A DNA stretch of 64,000 nt, taken from Streptomyces sp. NBC_00539. Lineage in GTDB: Bacteria; Actinomycetota; Actinomycetes; Streptomycetales; Streptomycetaceae. The translations under genes and the position numbers were made by a program. The stretch is from positions 4,483,501 through 4,547,500 of the forward strand of contig NZ_CP107811.1 in assembly GCF_036346105.1 (NCBI RefSeq), read 5' to 3'. The stretch's first letter is position 1, and the number at the start of each line of letters is the position of its first letter. This document shows, piece after piece, positions 62,108 through 64,000 of this stretch. The notes beneath the pieces are model-generated. The model was not told where the DNA came from. It ran no database searches and saw only the letters and a program-made list of their open reading frames with translations.

Positions 62108-63607
62108 ATGAAGACCGTCAACCACTGGATCGGTGGCAAGACCGTCGAGGGCGCGTCGGGCAACTACGGCCCGGTCACCGACCCCGCGACCGGAGAGGTC
62201 ACCACGCAGGTCGCGCTCGCCTCCGCCGAGGAGGTCGACGCGGCCGTACAGGTCGCCACCGAGGCCTTCCAGAGCTGGGGCCAGTCCTCGCTCGCCGCCC
62301 GTACGAAGGTGCTGTTCGCCTACCGCGCCCTGCTGGACGCCAACCGCGACGCGATCGCCGAGCTGATCACCGCCGAGCACGGCAAGGTGCACTCGGACGC
62401 GCTGGGCGAGGTCGCGCGCGGCCTGGAGATCGTCGAACTGGCCTGCGGGATCACCACGCAGCTCAAGGGGGAGCTGTCGACCTCGGTCTCCAACCGCGTC
62501 GACGTCTCCTCCATCCGCCAGCCGCTGGGCGTGGTCGCCGGCATCACCCCCTTCAACTTCCCGGCGATGGTGCCGATGTGGATGTTCCCGCTGGCCGTCG
62601 CCTGCGGCAACACCTTCATCCTCAAGCCGAGCGAGAAGGACCCCTCGGCCGCCAACAAGCTGGCCGAGCTGGCGGGCGAGGCCGGTCTCCCGGCGGGCGT
62701 CCTGAACGTCGTCCACGGCGACAAGGTCGCCGTCGACGCGCTGCTCGCCCACCCGGGCGTCGCGGCCGTCTCCTTCGTCGGCTCCACGCCGATCGCCCGC
62801 CACATCCACACCACCGCCTCCGCCAACGGCAAGCGGGTCCAGGCCCTGGGCGGCGCCAAGAACCACATGCTGGTGCTGCCGGACGCCGACCTGGACGCCG
62901 CCGCCGACGCGGCGGTCTCCGCCGCCTACGGCTCGGCGGGCGAGCGCTGCATGGCCATCTCCGCGGTCGTCGCGGTGGGTTCGATCGCCGACGAGCTGGT
63001 GGACAAGATCCGCGAGCGCGCCGAGAAGATCAAGATCGGCCCCGGCAACGACCCGTCCTCCGAGATGGGCCCGCTGATCACCGCCGCACACCGCGACAAG
63101 GTCGCCTCGTACGTGAAGGGCGCCGCCGACCAGGGCGCCGACGTGGTCCTGGACGGTACGGGGTACACGGTCGACGGCTTCGAGAAGGGCCACTGGATCG
63201 GCCTCTCGCTGCTGGACAACGTCAAGACCGACTCCGACGCCTACCGCGACGAGATCTTCGGGCCGGTGCTGTGCGTGCTGCGCGCCGAGACCTACGAGGA
63301 GGGCGTGGCGCTCATCAACGCCTCGCCGTTCGGCAACGGCACCGCGATCTTCACCCGCGACGGCGGCGCCGCCCGCCGCTTCCAGCTGGAGATCCAGGCC
63401 GGCATGGTCGGCGTGAACGTGCCCATCCCGGTGCCGGTGGGCTACCACTCCTTCGGCGGCTGGAAGGACTCCCTCTTCGGCGACCACCACATCTACGGCA
63501 ACGACGGCATCCACTTCTACACCCGCGGCAAGGTCGTCACCACCCGCTGGCCGGACCCGTCCGAGGCGCCGGTGGGCATCGACCTCGGCTTCCCGCGCAA
63601 CCACTGA
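62108..63607 (+). CDS. mmsA: CoA-acylating methylmalonate-semialdehyde dehydrogenase
   Basis: Oxidises malonate- or methylmalonate-semialdehyde to acetyl- or propionyl-CoA with NAD and CoA; last step of inositol catabolism (IolA role) and of valine breakdown. 499 residues: GVVAGITPFNFPAMVPMWMFPLAVACGNTFILKPSE cofactor region, catalytic Cys281 in GSAGERCMAIS, RDEIFGPVL and SFGGWKDSLFGDHHIYG at the end, all typical of MmsA. ATG 62108 is preceded by GAAGGAGC 13 bases after the iolD stop. Shared use with the branched-chain operon to the left is likely. Confidence 0.95.
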   Translation: MKTVNHWIGGKTVEGASGNYGPVTDPATGEVTTQVALASAEEVDAAVQVATEAFQSWGQSSLAARTKVLFAYRALLDANRDAIAELITAEHGKVHSDALGEVARGLEIVELACGITTQLKGELSTSVSNRVDVSSIRQPLGVVAGITPFNFPAMVPMWMFPLAVACGNTFILKPSEKDPSAANKLAELAGEAGLPAGVLNVVHGDKVAVDALLAHPGVAAVSFVGSTPIARHIHTTASANGKRVQALGGAKNHMLVLPDADLDAAADAAVSAAYGSAGERCMAISAVVAVGSIADELVDKIRERAEKIKIGPGNDPSSEMGPLITAAHRDKVASYVKGAADQGADVVLDGTGYTVDGFEKGHWIGLSLLDNVKTDSDAYRDEIFGPVLCVLRAETYEEGVALINASPFGNGTAIFTRDGGAARRFQLEIQAGMVGVNVPIPVPVGYHSFGGWKDSLFGDHHIYGNDGIHFYTRGKVVTTRWPDPSEAPVGIDLGFPRNH

Positions 63608-63644
63608 CGCCGCCCCGTCGTCCGACCGCTCGCCCTCCGCACCC

Positions 63645-64000
63645 TCACGCGGGGGGCGAGCCCCGTTCCGGCCGGGGCCCGGCCCGGCGCCGGCGCAGGA
63701 CCCGCACGGTGAGGGCGGCCGCCGACAGGAGCAGGAGGGCGCCGACCGCGGGCCAGGGCACGGCGATGAAGTCCGTACCGGCCCGGGAACGCAGGTCCGG
63801 GTAGGCGGACGCGCCCGCCTCGACCCGGACGCGCACCCGGTCCGCTTGCGGGGCGTCCGGCCACGCCTCGGTGAGCTCGATCCGCTGGCCCGGGAGCAGC
63901 GTCAGTTTGAGGTCGCGGGCCGGCCGGTCCAGCACGGTCCGCCCGAACAGCCCCTGGGCGGACAGCGTCACCCGCGGCCCGACCACCACGTTGCCCCGGT
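63645..64000 (-). CDS. Membrane-anchored cell-surface protein, C-terminal part, cut by window edge
   Basis: The last 118 residues of a protein whose start lies beyond the right edge. The visible part is an extracellular beta-rich domain (NVVVGPRVTLSAQGLFGRTVL; LLPGQRIELTEAWPDAPQADRVRVRVEAGASAY), one membrane helix (WPAVGALLLLSAAALTVRVL) and a short Arg-rich cytosolic tail (RRRRAGPRPERGSPPA). It resembles the end of DUF916-like actinobacterial surface proteins, with a fibronectin-like domain before the anchor; this is a guess from layout. An in-frame GTG at 63989 is probably internal. It converges on mmsA with a 37-base gap. Confidence 0.65.
   Translation of the reverse strand, partial: RGNVVVGPRVTLSAQGLFGRTVLDRPARDLKLTLLPGQRIELTEAWPDAPQADRVRVRVEAGASAYPDLRSRAGTDFIAVPWPAVGALLLLSAAALTVRVLRRRRAGPRPERGSPPA

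Noticed and set aside
1-64000. CRISPR array, transposon or prophage
   Set aside because: No regularly spaced repeats, transposase, integrase or phage structural genes; repeats found are short, local and mostly regulatory or terminators.

Overview
The window is chromosomal DNA from a high-GC actinomycete, almost certainly a Streptomyces. It carries the streptomycete genes adpA, the desferrioxamine cluster desA-F, a CebR-controlled cellobiose importer and citA. Many coupled genes overlap by 4 bases, and GTG starts are common. As I recall it, the gene order matches the S. coelicolor core region around SCO2725-SCO2798 read in reverse. I see no integrase, transposase, CRISPR array or prophage gene. 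This is core metabolism rather than an accessory island.

Layout. 1-4693: cebEFG-bglC (bglC cut by the window edge) and divergent cebR, with a perfect CebR operator between them. 4709-9167: tRNA-His, oligoribonuclease, the master regulator adpA, a small membrane protein, a universal stress protein and an acetate-channel-like membrane protein. 9181-14006: glmS with a 91-residue companion, a DUF4429/SHOCT protein and a secreted GH20 hexosaminidase; a DasR-like site lies upstream of the glmS pair. 14080-21388: desABCD, the reductase desF and the receptor desE, with an iron box before desA and another before desE. 21537-28069: an acyl-CoA dehydrogenase, HMG-CoA lyase and two-subunit acyl-CoA carboxylase operon for leucine/branched-acid breakdown, with a divergent TetR regulator and a pair of near-identical operators. 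28126-33804: a phosphatase-like protein, an SDR/MarR divergent pair, a VOC protein, a metal-efflux CDF protein, acyl-CoA thioesterase II and a long-chain-type acyl-CoA dehydrogenase. 33907-38800: PucR-type regulator, agmatinase-family ureohydrolase, ThDP enzyme and a UTRA domain without its usual DNA-binding domain. 38924-48754: a single-chain ABC exporter, a small secreted protein, an S37 peptidase, a GH3 N-acetylglucosaminidase, a LysR regulator and an EamA exporter. 49015-55788: RecD2 helicase, citrate synthase, then copA and copZ behind a CsoR-type operator. 55902-63607: a small HTH protein and two divergent groups of inositol-catabolism genes (iolG-like and iolE-like against iolC-iolB-iolD-mmsA). 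A membrane-anchored protein runs off the right edge.

The region joins polysaccharide-derived sugar use (cellobiose, chitin sugars, amino-sugar synthesis), iron acquisition, short- and branched-chain acyl-CoA catabolism, inositol use and copper homeostasis. Several switches can be read from the DNA: CebR box, two iron boxes, a dre-like site, a CsoR box, and paired operators for a TetR and a MarR regulator.

The most notable observation is that adpA has no TTA codon, whereas streptomycete adpA normally has one that makes it depend on bldA. Other points are the orphan UTRA protein, the degenerate first ATPase site of the fused ABC exporter, and an unexplained nested repeat between citA and copA. 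I found no clearly new multi-gene system. Starts and functions are inferred by reading only; no database search was run.
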